Shown here in pieces: positions 8,403-17,513 of a DNA stretch of 64,000 bases. Below the pieces are notes generated by a model. The model saw nothing but the letters and a program-made list of their open reading frames with translations. It had not been told where the DNA came from and ran no database searches. Each line of letters starts with the position of its first letter. Position 1 is the first letter of the stretch. Origin of the DNA: Rhizobiales bacterium GAS188 (GTDB taxonomy: Bacteria > Pseudomonadota > Alphaproteobacteria > Rhizobiales > Beijerinckiaceae); assembly GCA_900104855.1 (NCBI GenBank), contig FNSS01000002.1, positions 124,001-188,000 of the forward strand, in the 5' to 3' direction. Made by a program: the position numbers and the translations under genes.

Positions 8403-9529
8403 CGCGTTCGGTAGCGCTCGACTGTGTCCCAATTGATCGCGACGCCGAGACCCGAGCGCTGCGGCACCAGCGCCTCGCCGCCGGCCAGTGGCCCATGGGG
8501 CACAACTGGCTCGACGGTCAGTTCGTCGCGCAGCGGATTGGGGTAGGTCATGTATTCGAGCATCAGGAAGTTGGGCGCGGCGGCGGCAAGTTGCAGGCTG
8601 GCGGCGAGGCAAATGGCGCCGGACCAGCCGACATGCGGCGCGTAGTCGATGTGGCAGACATCGGCGAAATCGTAGATGCGCCGCGTCTCGCTGATCCCGC
8701 CGGCGCGCGCGACATCGGGTTGGATGAGGCCGACCAGCCGGTCCTTAAGCAGGGCCGCGGCGTGCTGTGCCGTGAAGTCGCTCTCGCCGGCGGCAAGCCG
8801 AATGGCAAGGTGGCGGCGCAGATGGCGATAGCCCTCGATGTCCTCGGGGACGATCGGCTCCTCGAACCAGATAAAGCTCAGTTCGCTGAGCGCCCGGCCA
8901 ACTGTGACCGCCTCGTCGACCGAAAAGGCCCAGTTGGCATCGGCGCTGAGCGTGATCGTCGGCCCGACGATCTCGCGAACGAGGCGCGCCCGTGCGATGG
9001 CGCGCTCCGGCGGGCTCGCGAGCTTGACCTTGATGCTCGCGAGCCCGCGCTTGAGGAAGGCCTCGGTATCGGCGCGCACGACGCCGTCGTCGAGCCAGTT
9101 GATGGAAGAGCCATAGCAGCCGACACGCGCCCGGCCCATGCCGCCGAGCAGGCGGTGAACGGGCAGCCCCGCGACTTGGCCGGCGATGTCCCAGAGAGCG
9201 ATATCGATGCCGGCCATCGCCTCGACCAGCATGCCGCCCGAGCGGCCGCTGAGCACGCGCTGCATGCGCCGCCAGTGGCGCTGGATCGCGAGGGCGTCGG
9301 TGCCGATCAGCAGCGGTTTCAGCAGGCGCTCCATCGCCTCGGCATAGGCGGTCGGGCCGAAGCGTCCGAGGCACTCGCCGAAGCCGGTGATGCCGGCGTC
9401 GGTCCGGATCTCGGCGAGCACGATCGAAACGACGGGATAATCGGCGTGGCCGGTGCGCTGCGGCGTCACCAGCGCGCAGGTCAAGGGATGCGCGATGACG
9501 TCGCTGACGGTGATATCGGGACGGCTCAC
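8399..9529 (-). CDS. mandelate racemase/muconate lactonizing (enolase superfamily) enzyme
   Basis: A 376-residue protein of the enolase superfamily, which abstracts a proton alpha to a carboxylate in acid-sugar dehydratases, racemases or lactonizing enzymes. It has the N-terminal capping domain and a barrel with a KVKL strand carrying the catalytic lysine region, metal-site motifs SADANWA, WFEEP and AAGESDF, and HVGWSG near the end. The GTG start overlaps the upstream stop in GTGA, showing translational coupling. Between a PLP enzyme and two permeases, it probably acts on the imported compound. The substrate is not predictable. Confidence 0.85.
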   Translation of the reverse strand: MSRPDITVSDVIAHPLTCALVTPQRTGHADYPVVSIVLAEIRTDAGITGFGECLGRFGPTAYAEAMERLLKPLLIGTDALAIQRHWRRMQRVLSGRSGGMLVEAMAGIDIALWDIAGQVAGLPVHRLLGGMGRARVGCYGSSINWLDDGVVRADTEAFLKRGLASIKVKLASPPERAIARARLVREIVGPTITLSADANWAFSVDEAVTVGRALSELSFIWFEEPIVPEDIEGYRHLRRHLAIRLAAGESDFTAQHAAALLKDRLVGLIQPDVARAGGISETRRIYDFADVCHIDYAPHVGWSGAICLAASLQLAAAAPNFLMLEYMTYPNPLRDELTVEPVVPHGPLAGGEALVPQRSGLGVAINWDTVERYRTR

Positions 9530-10578
9530 GCGGCGGCCACGGATCTGGCGGCTTCGAGGCGATCGGCGCCATAGGCGAAGAGCCCGGGCGTGCCGCCGGA
9601 ATGCAGGAAGACCACCGGCCCGCCGCCGGACCAGCGTCCGGCACGGATGTCGGCAATAAGGCCGGCCATGCACTTGCCGGTGTAAACAGGATCGAGGAGC
9701 AGGCCCTCGGTACGGGCCGCGAGTTCGATTGCCTCCACCGAAGCTGGCGTCGCAGTGCCGTAACCGGGTCCGATCTGGCGATCGTCGAGCGCGATGTCGG
9801 TTGCCTCGACCCGGGTCGAGATGCCAAGCAGTGCCGCTGCCTCGTTGGCCCGCTCGACGATCAAGGGCCGCATGAACGCGGCCGGCTTTTGCGCGCAAAT
9901 GCCGACGACGCGCATGGGCGAGCCCAGATGCTTCAGCCCTAGCGCCAGCCCGGCCACCGTCAGGCCCGATCCCGCGGTGACGTAGAGCGCGGCTGGGGCG
10001 ACGCCGTGCGCCCTGGACTGGCTGACCAGCTCTTCCGCGGCCGGTAGATAGGCAGCGGCGCCGATGGCGCCCGAGCTCCCGACGACATGGATGAGGTGCG
10101 GCCGCCGGCCGGCGGCGCGTAGCCGCCCGGCAATCTGCTCAAGGCGGAGCGGCACCGCCGGGTCGTAGGGATCTGCCGTGTCAATGAACTCGATCTCGGC
10201 GCCGAGCAACCGGTCGAGCAGCAGATTGCCGGTGACCGGTAGCCCGTCATGGCCGCGCAGCAGCAGGACGGCGCCGAGGCCGAGCTTTGCCGCAGCGGCG
10301 GCGGTCGTCCGGCAGAAGTTCGATTGCGCCGCCGCCGTGGCAATGACGGTGTCGGCCCCGGCCGCCAGTGCCGCCGCCATCAAAGCCTCGAGCTGGCGAG
10401 TCTTGTTGCCGCCGAGCGCCAGGCCGCTCAGATCCTCGCGCTTGACCCAGATCGGCGGACTGCCGAGCGCAGCGGCGAGCCGGGGCGCCTCATCAAGCGG
10501 CGTCGGCAGCGTGCCGAGGACGACTCGCGGCAGCGCTGCCGATGCCCCTGCCTGCGGGCGCATCGACACGATCGGCAT
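9526..10578 (-). CDS. PLP-dependent D-cysteine desulfhydrase / ACC deaminase family enzyme
   Basis: A 350-residue fold-type II PLP enzyme. The PLP lysine lies in LALGGNKTRQLE (about residue 59), followed by the QSNFCRTTAA substrate loop and VTAGSGLTVAGLALG phosphate-binding glycine loop. The family includes D-cysteine desulfhydrase (DcyD), L-cysteate sulfo-lyase (CuyA) and ACC deaminase, which remove ammonia by alpha,beta- or ring-opening elimination. It is separated by 2 bp from the binding-protein gene and overlaps the enolase-superfamily gene by 4 bp. A D-amino acid or sulfonated amino acid is a reasonable guess, given a FAD amino-acid-oxidase-like gene divergent from the operon. Confidence 0.85.
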   Translation of the reverse strand: MPIVSMRPQAGASAALPRVVLGTLPTPLDEAPRLAAALGSPPIWVKREDLSGLALGGNKTRQLEALMAAALAAGADTVIATAAAQSNFCRTTAAAAAKLGLGAVLLLRGHDGLPVTGNLLLDRLLGAEIEFIDTADPYDPAVPLRLEQIAGRLRAAGRRPHLIHVVGSSGAIGAAAYLPAAEELVSQSRAHGVAPAALYVTAGSGLTVAGLALGLKHLGSPMRVVGICAQKPAAFMRPLIVERANEAAALLGISTRVEATDIALDDRQIGPGYGTATPASVEAIELAARTEGLLLDPVYTGKCMAGLIADIRAGRWSGGGPVVFLHSGGTPGLFAYGADRLEAARSVAAA

Positions 10579-10580
10579 GC

Positions 10581-11885
10581 TCAGTGCACCAATGGCTGCA
10601 CGCGACGCACCACCTCGTCCATGGCCGCCTGCGGCTCCTTTGTGCCGAGCACCGCCGCCTGCATCTCTTCGACGAAGATGTCGGCGGCGCGCGCCGACTC
10701 ATCGAAGGCCGGCAACGGGACGCGGGCATATTTGAGCTCGGTGGCCTCGATCGCGGCGTAGGGTAGCTGCTTCATTATCCGGGGGTCGCGGTAGGTCGAT
10801 GCGCGCACCGGCCCGTTGCCGTTGAGCGCCGCCTTCAGCGTGCTCTCCTTCGAGGCGAGTTCGCGGATGAGACCCCATGCCGCCTCCTTGTTGACCGAAT
10901 TCCTCGGGATGACGAAGCACCAGAACTCGGTCTTGACCGGGGCCGATTCGAAGCGCGGCCTGAGCTCGGCCGCAACCGGCACGACGGCCGCTTTGATCTT
11001 GCCCGGGAACTTGGACTTGCTCGGGTCATTGTAGAATTGCGTGCGACTGAGGCCGTTGAAGGTCATCGCCGCCCGGCCATTCGCCATCCAGGTGTTGACG
11101 TCCTCGTCCTTGATCTGGACGAAGCTGTGCGGCAGCACGCCTTCCTTGTAGAAGTCGCGCAGCACGGTGATCGCCTTGACCATGGCCGCTTGGTTGGCGA
11201 CCACCTTGAGTTCTTGGTTGATGAAGTCGCCATCCCAGGCGCGCGCCACATCGACGACGTTGGGATAGATCTGGCCCGAGATCACAAAGCCGTTGACCTG
11301 GGTCCCGTCGGCGCGCGTGTAGGTCATCTTGCGCGCGATCTCGATGAACTCCTCGATCGTGTTCGGTGGGCCGGCGATTCCGCGCTCCGCGAATAGGTCA
11401 GCATTGTAGTGCATGCCCGAGGTCGAATGGCGAAACGGCACGGCGTAGAGCTTGCCGTCGAAGGTCATCGCCTTGATGAGGCCTGGAAAGATATCGGCCA
11501 TATCCTCGAGTGGCTGCGCCTTGACGTACTCGTCGAGCGGCTCGAAGAGGCTGGTGATGCGCGGCACGGCGCGAGCGTTGAGCAAGGTCGCGAAGTCGAT
11601 TGACGTTCGCGTCAGGCTGGCCTCGCGGAACAGCCGCTCATGCAGCGGGTTGGTCTCGAGGGTCACCCAGTTGAGCGCGATGCCGGTGCGCGTACGCCAA
11701 CCTTCCGTGATGTCGCCCGCCTGGGCACCGGTCGCGACCGACTGGATCACGGGATGGGCGAGCAGGGTCAACGATTGCGGCGTTGCCGCTGGCGCTCGGC
11801 CCGGCCGGACCGCGCCGGCGGCGGCAAGGCCGGCAAGGACGCGACGCCGGCTGACCCGTCTAGATATCGCGCGCTGCCCTGTCAT
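10581..11885 (-). CDS. ABC transporter substrate-binding protein, family 1
   Basis: A 434-residue periplasmic extracellular solute-binding protein of the carbohydrate/amine class. The N-terminus has SRRVSRRRVLAGLAAAGAV, a Tat-type signal peptide, with cleavage after an AxA-like site near APAATPQ. Body motifs are typical of the family, such as WRTRTGIALNWVTLET and the FDGKLYAVPFRHST segment. The ATG at 11885 was chosen because GGGAGGG precedes it; an ATG at 11909 is possible. It overlaps the end of the regulator gene by 26 bp. It delivers the ligand to the two permeases encoded further on. Confidence 0.88.
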   Translation of the reverse strand: MTGQRAISRRVSRRRVLAGLAAAGAVRPGRAPAATPQSLTLLAHPVIQSVATGAQAGDITEGWRTRTGIALNWVTLETNPLHERLFREASLTRTSIDFATLLNARAVPRITSLFEPLDEYVKAQPLEDMADIFPGLIKAMTFDGKLYAVPFRHSTSGMHYNADLFAERGIAGPPNTIEEFIEIARKMTYTRADGTQVNGFVISGQIYPNVVDVARAWDGDFINQELKVVANQAAMVKAITVLRDFYKEGVLPHSFVQIKDEDVNTWMANGRAAMTFNGLSRTQFYNDPSKSKFPGKIKAAVVPVAAELRPRFESAPVKTEFWCFVIPRNSVNKEAAWGLIRELASKESTLKAALNGNGPVRASTYRDPRIMKQLPYAAIEATELKYARVPLPAFDESARAADIFVEEMQAAVLGTKEPQAAMDEVVRRVQPLVH

Positions 11886-12819
11886 GATCGAACCCTCCCT
11901 GCTTGGCATGGCTTCGGCGCTGGTTCCGGTGCACCCCCGCGGCGATCGAGGGTTGGGCGGCCCTGCGGCGGACCACCATGCGCCGATCCGCCAGGCTGTC
12001 CTTGACGCGCCGGATCTCGGCTATTGCGTCCGCGCCGGCCGCGAGGGCCACCGCCGTCGACAGGATGTCGACGACGACGAGATGGGCGAGGCGCGAGGTC
12101 ATCGGCGCATAGGTCTCGGTGTCCTCTGGCGTGTCGACCGCGAGGAGATGGCGGCTGGCCGCGGCGAGCGGAGATCCGCTGCGGGTCACGGCGACGACGG
12201 TCGCCCCCGATGCCGCTGCGACTCCGGCGCTACGTACCGTGTCCTTGATGGCGCCGGTATGGGAAAAGCAGAGGGCGACATCGCCCGGCCGGAGAGTCAC
12301 CGCCGACATGGTCTGCAGATGCGTGTCGGGATAGGCCAGGGTCGGCAGCCCGAGACGCATCAGCTTCTGTTGCGCATCGAGCGCGACGATCCCCGACGCG
12401 CCGACGCCGTAGCAATCGATGCGGCGCGCGGCTCCCAGCGCAGCCACCACCTGCCCTAGCACCGCGGCATCGAGCCCGGCGCCGGTCTCGATGAGCGTCT
12501 TGGCGCTCGATTGGACGATCTTGTGGACCACCTGGTCAAGCGGGTCGCCGAGCTCCACCTCCTGGTGCACATAGGGCACGCCGGCGACCAGGCTCTGCGC
12601 CAGGCGGATCTTGAAATCGGGAAAGCCGCTGCAACCCAGGCTGCGGCTGAAGCGCAGGATGGTCGGCTCGCTGACCGCGGCCCGCCTTGCGACATCGGTC
12701 AGCGCCATTCGCGTGACCGCTTCGGGCGCCGCCAGCACGGCATCGGCGACGCGCTGCTCAGACCGTGTGAGCGCAGCCCTCATCTGCCGCAAATGATCAA
12801 GCATGGGGCGATCAGTCAT
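11860..12819 (-). CDS. RpiR family transcriptional regulator (HTH + SIS)
   Basis: A 319-residue regulator. Residues ~1-80 form the RpiR helix-turn-helix (LTDVARRAAVSEPTILRFSRSLGCSGFPDFKIRL is split here as recognition helix TILRFSRS and following helix). Residues ~120-270 are a SIS sugar-phosphate-binding domain with CYGVGASGIVALDAQ and CFSHTGAIKDTV. It is the first gene of the operon it presumably controls. A palindrome just upstream of its start (12823-12835) is the probable operator, so it should autoregulate and also control the divergent oxidoreductase genes. The C-terminal ~30 residues, overlapping the next gene, are unusually basic and polar. Confidence 0.9.
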   Translation of the reverse strand: MTDRPMLDHLRQMRAALTRSEQRVADAVLAAPEAVTRMALTDVARRAAVSEPTILRFSRSLGCSGFPDFKIRLAQSLVAGVPYVHQEVELGDPLDQVVHKIVQSSAKTLIETGAGLDAAVLGQVVAALGAARRIDCYGVGASGIVALDAQQKLMRLGLPTLAYPDTHLQTMSAVTLRPGDVALCFSHTGAIKDTVRSAGVAAASGATVVAVTRSGSPLAAASRHLLAVDTPEDTETYAPMTSRLAHLVVVDILSTAVALAAGADAIAEIRRVKDSLADRRMVVRRRAAQPSIAAGVHRNQRRSHAKQGGFDHDRAARDI

Positions 12820-12822
12820 GTG

Positions 12823-12890
12823 GTAGTTAAACTACAGGACGCCCCGGGGCACAACTCCCACATTGACCGGGACGGGGCGTCTTTGTAGTT
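12823..12890. promoter_or_regulatory. RpiR operator region with a large dyad
   Basis: The 81-bp divergent space holds the 13-bp palindrome GTAGTTAAACTAC (12823-12835) next to the rpiR start. An imperfect 17-bp inverted repeat has arms AACTACAGGACGCCCCG (12830-12846) and CGGGGCGTC plus TTTGTAGTT (12873-12890). Each arm contains a GTAGTT half-site, so the regulator could bind both ends. The GC-rich stem could also fold in either transcript and hide a ribosome-binding site. Confidence 0.65.
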
Positions 12891-12900
12891 TTTCAACATC

Positions 12901-14073
12901 ATGCATGCGCGATTCGACTTCGCGGTTATCGGCGGCGGTGTTGCCGGCCTTTCGGTCGCCTCCGGCTTGGCGGCGCATGGCAGGGTGGTGCTGCTCGAGC
13001 GCGAGCCTGAACTTGCACGCCATGCGAGCGGCCGCTCCGTCGCGATGTTCTCGGCGCATTCCGGCAACCCTGTGATGCGTGCGCTGACCCGTGCCAGCCG
13101 CCCGTTCTTCGAAACCCCGCCGCCCTGGCACGATCGGCCGTTGCTGACGCTTCGCGGCCTACTCGTGGTTGCACCACCCGAGCAACTTCCAGCGCTGGCG
13201 CGGCAAAGCGCCGAGGGCCGTGCCGAAGCCCAGCCCTGGCGCGAGCTCGATGGCACTGGCGCCGCTTCGGTCATGCCCATTCTGGATGCCAAGCGGATCG
13301 CCGGCGCGCTTTACGATCCCGCAGCCCGGCAGATCGAAGTCAACGGGCTCATCACCGGCTATCGGCGCGTGCTTGCGGCAGGCGGCGGCGAAATCGCCGT
13401 GGGCGCCGACGTCGCGGCGCTTGAGCACCGCAACGGACATTGGCGCCTGACCGGCCGGAATCTCGATGTCGCAGCCGGGAGCGTGGTCAATGCCGGTGGA
13501 GCCTGGGCGGACGAGGTCGCCGCCCGCGCCGGGCTGCCGCCGGTCGGCATCACGCCGCGACGGCGCAGCGTCGCCGTCGTCGCAGCGCCGAGCGACGTGT
13601 CGGTGGATGGACCGATGACTGCAGACGCCGCGCGCCGCTTCTATTTCCGGCCGGCGCCCGGCACCGGCGAAGTCGAGCTCCTCATGTCGCCCTGCGACGA
13701 GACGCGAGCGCAGCCGGGCGACGCGCAGCCCGGCCCGGCCGACGTCGATGCCGTGCGCGGGCGGGTGGAGGAGCTGTGCTGCCCCGACGCCGGGCTGGCG
13801 GGCCGTCCCGTCCGGCGTGCCTGGGCCGGCTTGCGCAGCTTCGCGCCTGACGAGCTACCGGTGGTCGGCTTCGATCCAGCGGCGAGCGGTTTCTTCTGGC
13901 TGGCCGGGCAGGGCGGGCACGGCATTCAGGCGGCGCCGGCACTTGCCGATCTCGCTGTCGGCCTGATCCTCGAACGACCGCCGGCCGCACATTTGGCGGC
14001 GCACGCGATCGATGCCACCGCCCTCGCACCACGGCGATTCGCAGGCGTGACGGTGGGGTTTCGCGATACCTGA
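12901..14073 (+). CDS. FAD-dependent oxidoreductase, DAO family
   Basis: A 390-residue D-amino acid oxidase/dehydrogenase-type protein. The FAD-binding Rossmann motif is at the N-terminus (FAVIGGGVAGLSVASGLA, residues ~7-24), with an acidic residue ending the second strand (VVLLERE). The SGRSVAMFSAHSGNP segment and the C-terminal WLAGQGGHGIQAAPALADL match DAO/glycine-oxidase-like proteins. It should oxidise a secondary or primary amine next to a carboxylate. It is divergent from the RpiR operon and followed after 18 bp by an unknown gene, suggesting a shared substrate. The start overlaps the regulatory dyad spacer. Confidence 0.88.
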   Translation: MHARFDFAVIGGGVAGLSVASGLAAHGRVVLLEREPELARHASGRSVAMFSAHSGNPVMRALTRASRPFFETPPPWHDRPLLTLRGLLVVAPPEQLPALARQSAEGRAEAQPWRELDGTGAASVMPILDAKRIAGALYDPAARQIEVNGLITGYRRVLAAGGGEIAVGADVAALEHRNGHWRLTGRNLDVAAGSVVNAGGAWADEVAARAGLPPVGITPRRRSVAVVAAPSDVSVDGPMTADAARRFYFRPAPGTGEVELLMSPCDETRAQPGDAQPGPADVDAVRGRVEELCCPDAGLAGRPVRRAWAGLRSFAPDELPVVGFDPAASGFFWLAGQGGHGIQAAPALADLAVGLILERPPAAHLAAHAIDATALAPRRFAGVTVGFRDT

Positions 14074-14091
14074 AAATAGGGGAGCACGCTC

Positions 14092-14979
14092 ATGGCCGAG
14101 CCATCCGACGCCCTCATCCGCGCCTTGCGACAGGCCGATCCGCGCCTCAGCCGCTTCGATCCGCTGCCGCGCATCATCGCCTTCGACGATTTCGACCGCG
14201 GCTTTTGCGGCTGGACGCAGCTCGTCGGCAATTACGAGCACTCGCTTGACGTGATGCTGCCGGGCTACGCGCAGCACAGCGCCGCCATGCTGAGCTCGTG
14301 CACCGCCTGGGAGTTCGGCAGCCATGGCAGCTTCGACGGCACCTATTCGTTGAAGGTCGCCACCAGGCCCCGGCGGGGAGCGCAGAACGTTGCCATCAAG
14401 CGGCTGACTTTTAGGCAGCGCGGCCCGATCCGGCTCGAGTTCTATTTCACCTTCAAGCCCGAGGCGAGCGAGCTGCGCCTGTCGGAGACCGACGTTCGTT
14501 CGGTGGGCTTTCTCTACGATCTGCAGAGCGGCGACCAGGATGCGGACGCCTTCCGCATCATGCCGCACATGCGGTTCCTCAACGCGCTCGAGGGTGAGCA
14601 CGTGCAAAAATGGCAATTCAAGCGCCGCACGACGCCGTTCAGGCCGCTCGGCAACGAGAACACGACGGTGACGCACTACCACCTCAGCCCCGACGACTGG
14701 GAGGATTTGCCCGGCGGCGCGCAGCGGCTCTGCTACAACGAAATCGCGACCAAGATCAATTGGCACTACGCCTGCTTCGATTTCGACCTGGAGACGTGGC
14801 AGGCGACCCATTTCCGTTGCAACGATCGGGTTTTCGACCTCAGTTCCTGCGAGCCGATCCGCATCCCCGCAATGCGCAACCTCTGGTGCATGCTCAACCT
14901 CGCCTTCTTCGCCGAGGCGGACACGGACAAGCGTGCCTTCTTCTATGTCGACTCGGTCTGCCTGTCGGGGTACTTCTGA
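14092..14979 (+). CDS. conserved protein of unknown function (beta-rich)
   Basis: A 295-residue protein with no signal peptide or membrane helix. It opens with IIAFDDFDRGFCGWTQLVGNYEHS, resembling sheet-rich carbohydrate-binding or jelly-roll-type domains, and it is rich in aromatic and charged residues. I do not recognise a catalytic motif with confidence; it may belong to an uncharacterised DUF family. It is translationally coupled to the next gene (TGATG) and follows the DAO oxidoreductase, so it probably assists the same pathway. Confidence 0.75.
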   Translation: MAEPSDALIRALRQADPRLSRFDPLPRIIAFDDFDRGFCGWTQLVGNYEHSLDVMLPGYAQHSAAMLSSCTAWEFGSHGSFDGTYSLKVATRPRRGAQNVAIKRLTFRQRGPIRLEFYFTFKPEASELRLSETDVRSVGFLYDLQSGDQDADAFRIMPHMRFLNALEGEHVQKWQFKRRTTPFRPLGNENTTVTHYHLSPDDWEDLPGGAQRLCYNEIATKINWHYACFDFDLETWQATHFRCNDRVFDLSSCEPIRIPAMRNLWCMLNLAFFAEADTDKRAFFYVDSVCLSGYF

Positions 14980-15317
14980 TGATCCGGGAAAGCCACAACG
15001 CGGTCGTCGCGCGCAACGAGGAATGGCGCGGCTCGATCGCGACCGAGCCCTACGAGGCAGGCTGGGCCCGCGAGGCGATCGTCTTCGTGCGCGCGCTCAG
15101 CGTCGAAGGCGCGGCAGCCGGGATCGAAGCACGCGTCCAGATCTCGCCCGACGGTATCCGCTGGATCGACGAGGGCACGCGCTTCGAGCTGCCGGCGCAC
15201 GCCGATGAGGTGACCTTCGCCCGCGTCGCCCATTTCGGTAACTGGCTGCGCGTCGTGGCGGAGCTGCCGGACGGCCTGCAAATCTACCCGGTGGTGACGA
15301 TCAGTCTGAAGGCGTGA
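14979..15317 (+). CDS. small conserved protein of unknown function
   Basis: A 112-residue protein starting MIRESHNAVVARNEEWRG. Its ATG overlaps the upstream stop codon (TGATG), so it is translated with the preceding unknown protein and may form a complex with it. The pattern of alternating hydrophobic residues suggests a beta-sandwich (AREAIVFVRALSVEG, ARVQISPDGIRWIDEG). The longer in-frame extension to 14610 is only a shadow. The truncated virB10 begins immediately afterwards, so the module boundary lies at about 15318-15400. Confidence 0.7.
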   Translation: MIRESHNAVVARNEEWRGSIATEPYEAGWAREAIVFVRALSVEGAAAGIEARVQISPDGIRWIDEGTRFELPAHADEVTFARVAHFGNWLRVVAELPDGLQIYPVVTISLKA

Positions 15318-16273
15318 TACCGCCGAGAGCATCTGCCATGCCGGCAGGGCGCTCAACTTCCTGGCTAGCGAGCCCCCAGTCCTGCCAAGAGCTGTCCTCG
15401 GAGCTGGCGAAGGTGATGGCGTCGGGTCCGGAGGAGGACGCCAACCGGCGCTTCGCGAACCAGGTGTCAAATACGGGCGTCGAGATCTCGAAGGCGGAGC
15501 AAATTCGCCGTACGGATGCCCTAATCCCGCAAGGCTCGCTCATCCGGGGCGTACTCGAGACCGCTATCCAGTCGGATCTTCCGGGCATGGCGCGGGCCAT
15601 CACGTCGGAGGATGTCTATTCCTTCGACGGCCGCCGAGTTCTGATCCCCAAGGGGACGATGCTCACGGGAGAGTATCGCTCCGGCCTGGCGCGCGGTCAG
15701 ACCCGCGTGCTGATCATCTGGACGCGGCTGTTGCGCTCGGATGGCGTGTCGCTCGCGCTGGGCTCCTATGGCACGGACGATCTCGGCCGATCGGGCCTGA
15801 CCGGGGATGTCGATCGCCATTATCTCGAACGCTTCGGCTCGGCGATCCTGCTGACGATGGTCGGTGGGGCCAGCCAGTACGTGGTGGGGCTGGGACAGAA
15901 GAACCAGAACAACGGCCAGCAGACGCAAACGAGCGTCACCAATCCCGTCACGGGTGAGGTTACGACGACGACGACGCAGCCGAGTTACAATCAGAACAAT
16001 GGTCGCGAGATCGCGACTCAGACGGTCGGCAACACCATGAATCAGATCGCCCAAGAGGCGCTGAAGGACTCGATCAACATCCCGCCGACCGTCTATGTCG
16101 ATCAGGGGACGCCGATCATGGTGTTTGTGCGCCGGGATCTCGATTTCTCGGCGCTGTATACGGACCCGGTGAAGGAGGCGCTGATCGCGCTGAAACACTC
16201 AGGCCCGGCGCGGCCGGATGCCCCCCAGCCGGCCGCGCCAACTGTCATCACCGGTCCGGTTTACAAGCCGTGA
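15318..16273 (+). pseudogene. virB10: virB10, 5'-truncated
   Basis: The C-terminal VirB10/TrbI domain is intact: GSLIRGVLETAIQSDLPG, ARAITSEDVYSFDGRRVLIPKGT, LLRSDGVSLALGSYGTDDLG and INIPPTVYVDQGTPIMVFVRRDLDFS. The cytoplasmic tail, membrane helix and proline-rich linker that should precede it (roughly 80-100 residues) are missing. Homology starts around nt 15400, right after the end of the unrelated module. VirB10 links the inner- and outer-membrane parts of a type IV secretion system; without the anchor this copy should not work. An ATG at 15338 could start a soluble product. It overlaps virB11 by GTGA. Confidence 0.85.
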
Positions 16274-17301
16274 GCGAGGTCGTCGCCTTCGATAGCGCCT
16301 GGGCGGGCCTGCCGACCTATCTGCGCGCGGCCTTGGCTCCGTTGCGCCCCTGGCTCGCCGATCCTCGTGTCGTCGAGATCTCGGTGAACCGTCCAGGCGA
16401 GGTCTTCGTGGAGGTCCTGGGCGCTCCGGCGATGGAGCGCCACGATGTGCGCGATCTGATGAGCGACGCGATCAGGCGCATGGCGCAGCAGGTCGCGAGC
16501 GAGACGAAGCAGGCCGTGAACGAAGAGACGCCGCTCCTGTCGGCCGCCTTGCCGCATGGGGAGCGGTTTCAGGCCGTGCTGTCGCCGGCGGCGCCAAGTG
16601 GCGGCGCGATCTCGATCCGAAAGCAGGTGGTGAAAAACCTGACGCTCGCGGAATTCGAGAAGGCCGGCGGGCTCGAGCTCGTCAATGTATCGGCGGGGGA
16701 GAGGCTCACGGAAACCGATCGTCGGCTGATCGAGCTTCTCGACAGCAAAGCCATCGGGGATTTCCTGCGGCTCGCCATCAAGGAGCGGATCTCGATGGTG
16801 ATTTCCGGAGGGACCTCGACCGGCAAGACCACCTTCCTGAACGCGCTCCTTAAGGAAGTGCCACCGGATGAGCGGATCATCTCGATCGAGGACACGCGCG
16901 AGCTTCAGCCGCCGCACCTGAACTATGTGCCGCTGATCGCGTCAAAGGGCGATCAAGGCATGTCCCGGGTCACGATCCAGGACCTCCTCGAGGCGTCGCT
17001 GCGCATGCGTCCGGATCGGTTGTTCTTGGGTGAGGTGAGAGGCGCGGAGGCGTTCTCGTTCTTGCAGGCGATCAACACGGGCCATCCAGGCTCGATGACG
17101 ACGGTGCACGCGAATTCGCCCCTGCAAGCCTATGACCGCCTGGCGCTGATGAGCATGCAGGCAGGGCTTGGCCTGAGCAAGGCCGAGATCGTCGACTACA
17201 TCCGGTCCGTCATACCGATCGTCGTCCAATTGTCCCGGCACGGGGGCCAGCGAGGGCCGAGCGAAATCCAGTTCGTCAAATACGGGGCAGGGCGGGGATG
17301 A
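16270..17301 (+). CDS. virB11: type IV secretion ATPase VirB11
   Basis: A 343-residue hexameric traffic ATPase that powers pilus assembly and substrate transfer at the cytoplasmic face of a T4SS. It has Walker A GGTSTGKTTF (about residue 179), the Asp box IISIEDTRELQ, Walker B LFLGEVRGAEAF and His box HPGSMTTVHAN, so it appears intact. The GTG start overlaps the end of virB10. No other T4SS gene is nearby; virB1-virB4 lie 42 kb away. Its last codons (EIQFVKYGAGRG) are the source of the repeats found at three other places. Confidence 0.92.
   Translation: MSEVVAFDSAWAGLPTYLRAALAPLRPWLADPRVVEISVNRPGEVFVEVLGAPAMERHDVRDLMSDAIRRMAQQVASETKQAVNEETPLLSAALPHGERFQAVLSPAAPSGGAISIRKQVVKNLTLAEFEKAGGLELVNVSAGERLTETDRRLIELLDSKAIGDFLRLAIKERISMVISGGTSTGKTTFLNALLKEVPPDERIISIEDTRELQPPHLNYVPLIASKGDQGMSRVTIQDLLEASLRMRPDRLFLGEVRGAEAFSFLQAINTGHPGSMTTVHANSPLQAYDRLALMSMQAGLGLSKAEIVDYIRSVIPIVVQLSRHGGQRGPSEIQFVKYGAGRG
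17247..17296 (+). repeat. virB11 3'-end repeat, copy C (parental)
   Basis: This is the only copy in its native coding context. Core at 17262-17287. It contains both the left flank seen in copy A and the right flank (CAGGGCGGG) seen in copy B, so A and B look like the two half-junctions of this sequence. Confidence 0.8.
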
Positions 17302-17513
17302 CGCACAAGCCAGTTTCCGCGATCGCGCGGGCCGAGCCGACCTGTATCAGCCGCGGGCGCGATTCCGCCCCGGTCGAGATGGCGGGCGAGCGATCGCCGA
17401 AACCGATGCGGATGTGCATCGGCGGCGGGCGCGACGAAGGTTTCCGCTGTCTGCCGGAAGGTGAGGGGCCGTGGCGGGATCTTGGCCTATGCGCGGATTG
17501 CGGCGATGCCGGT

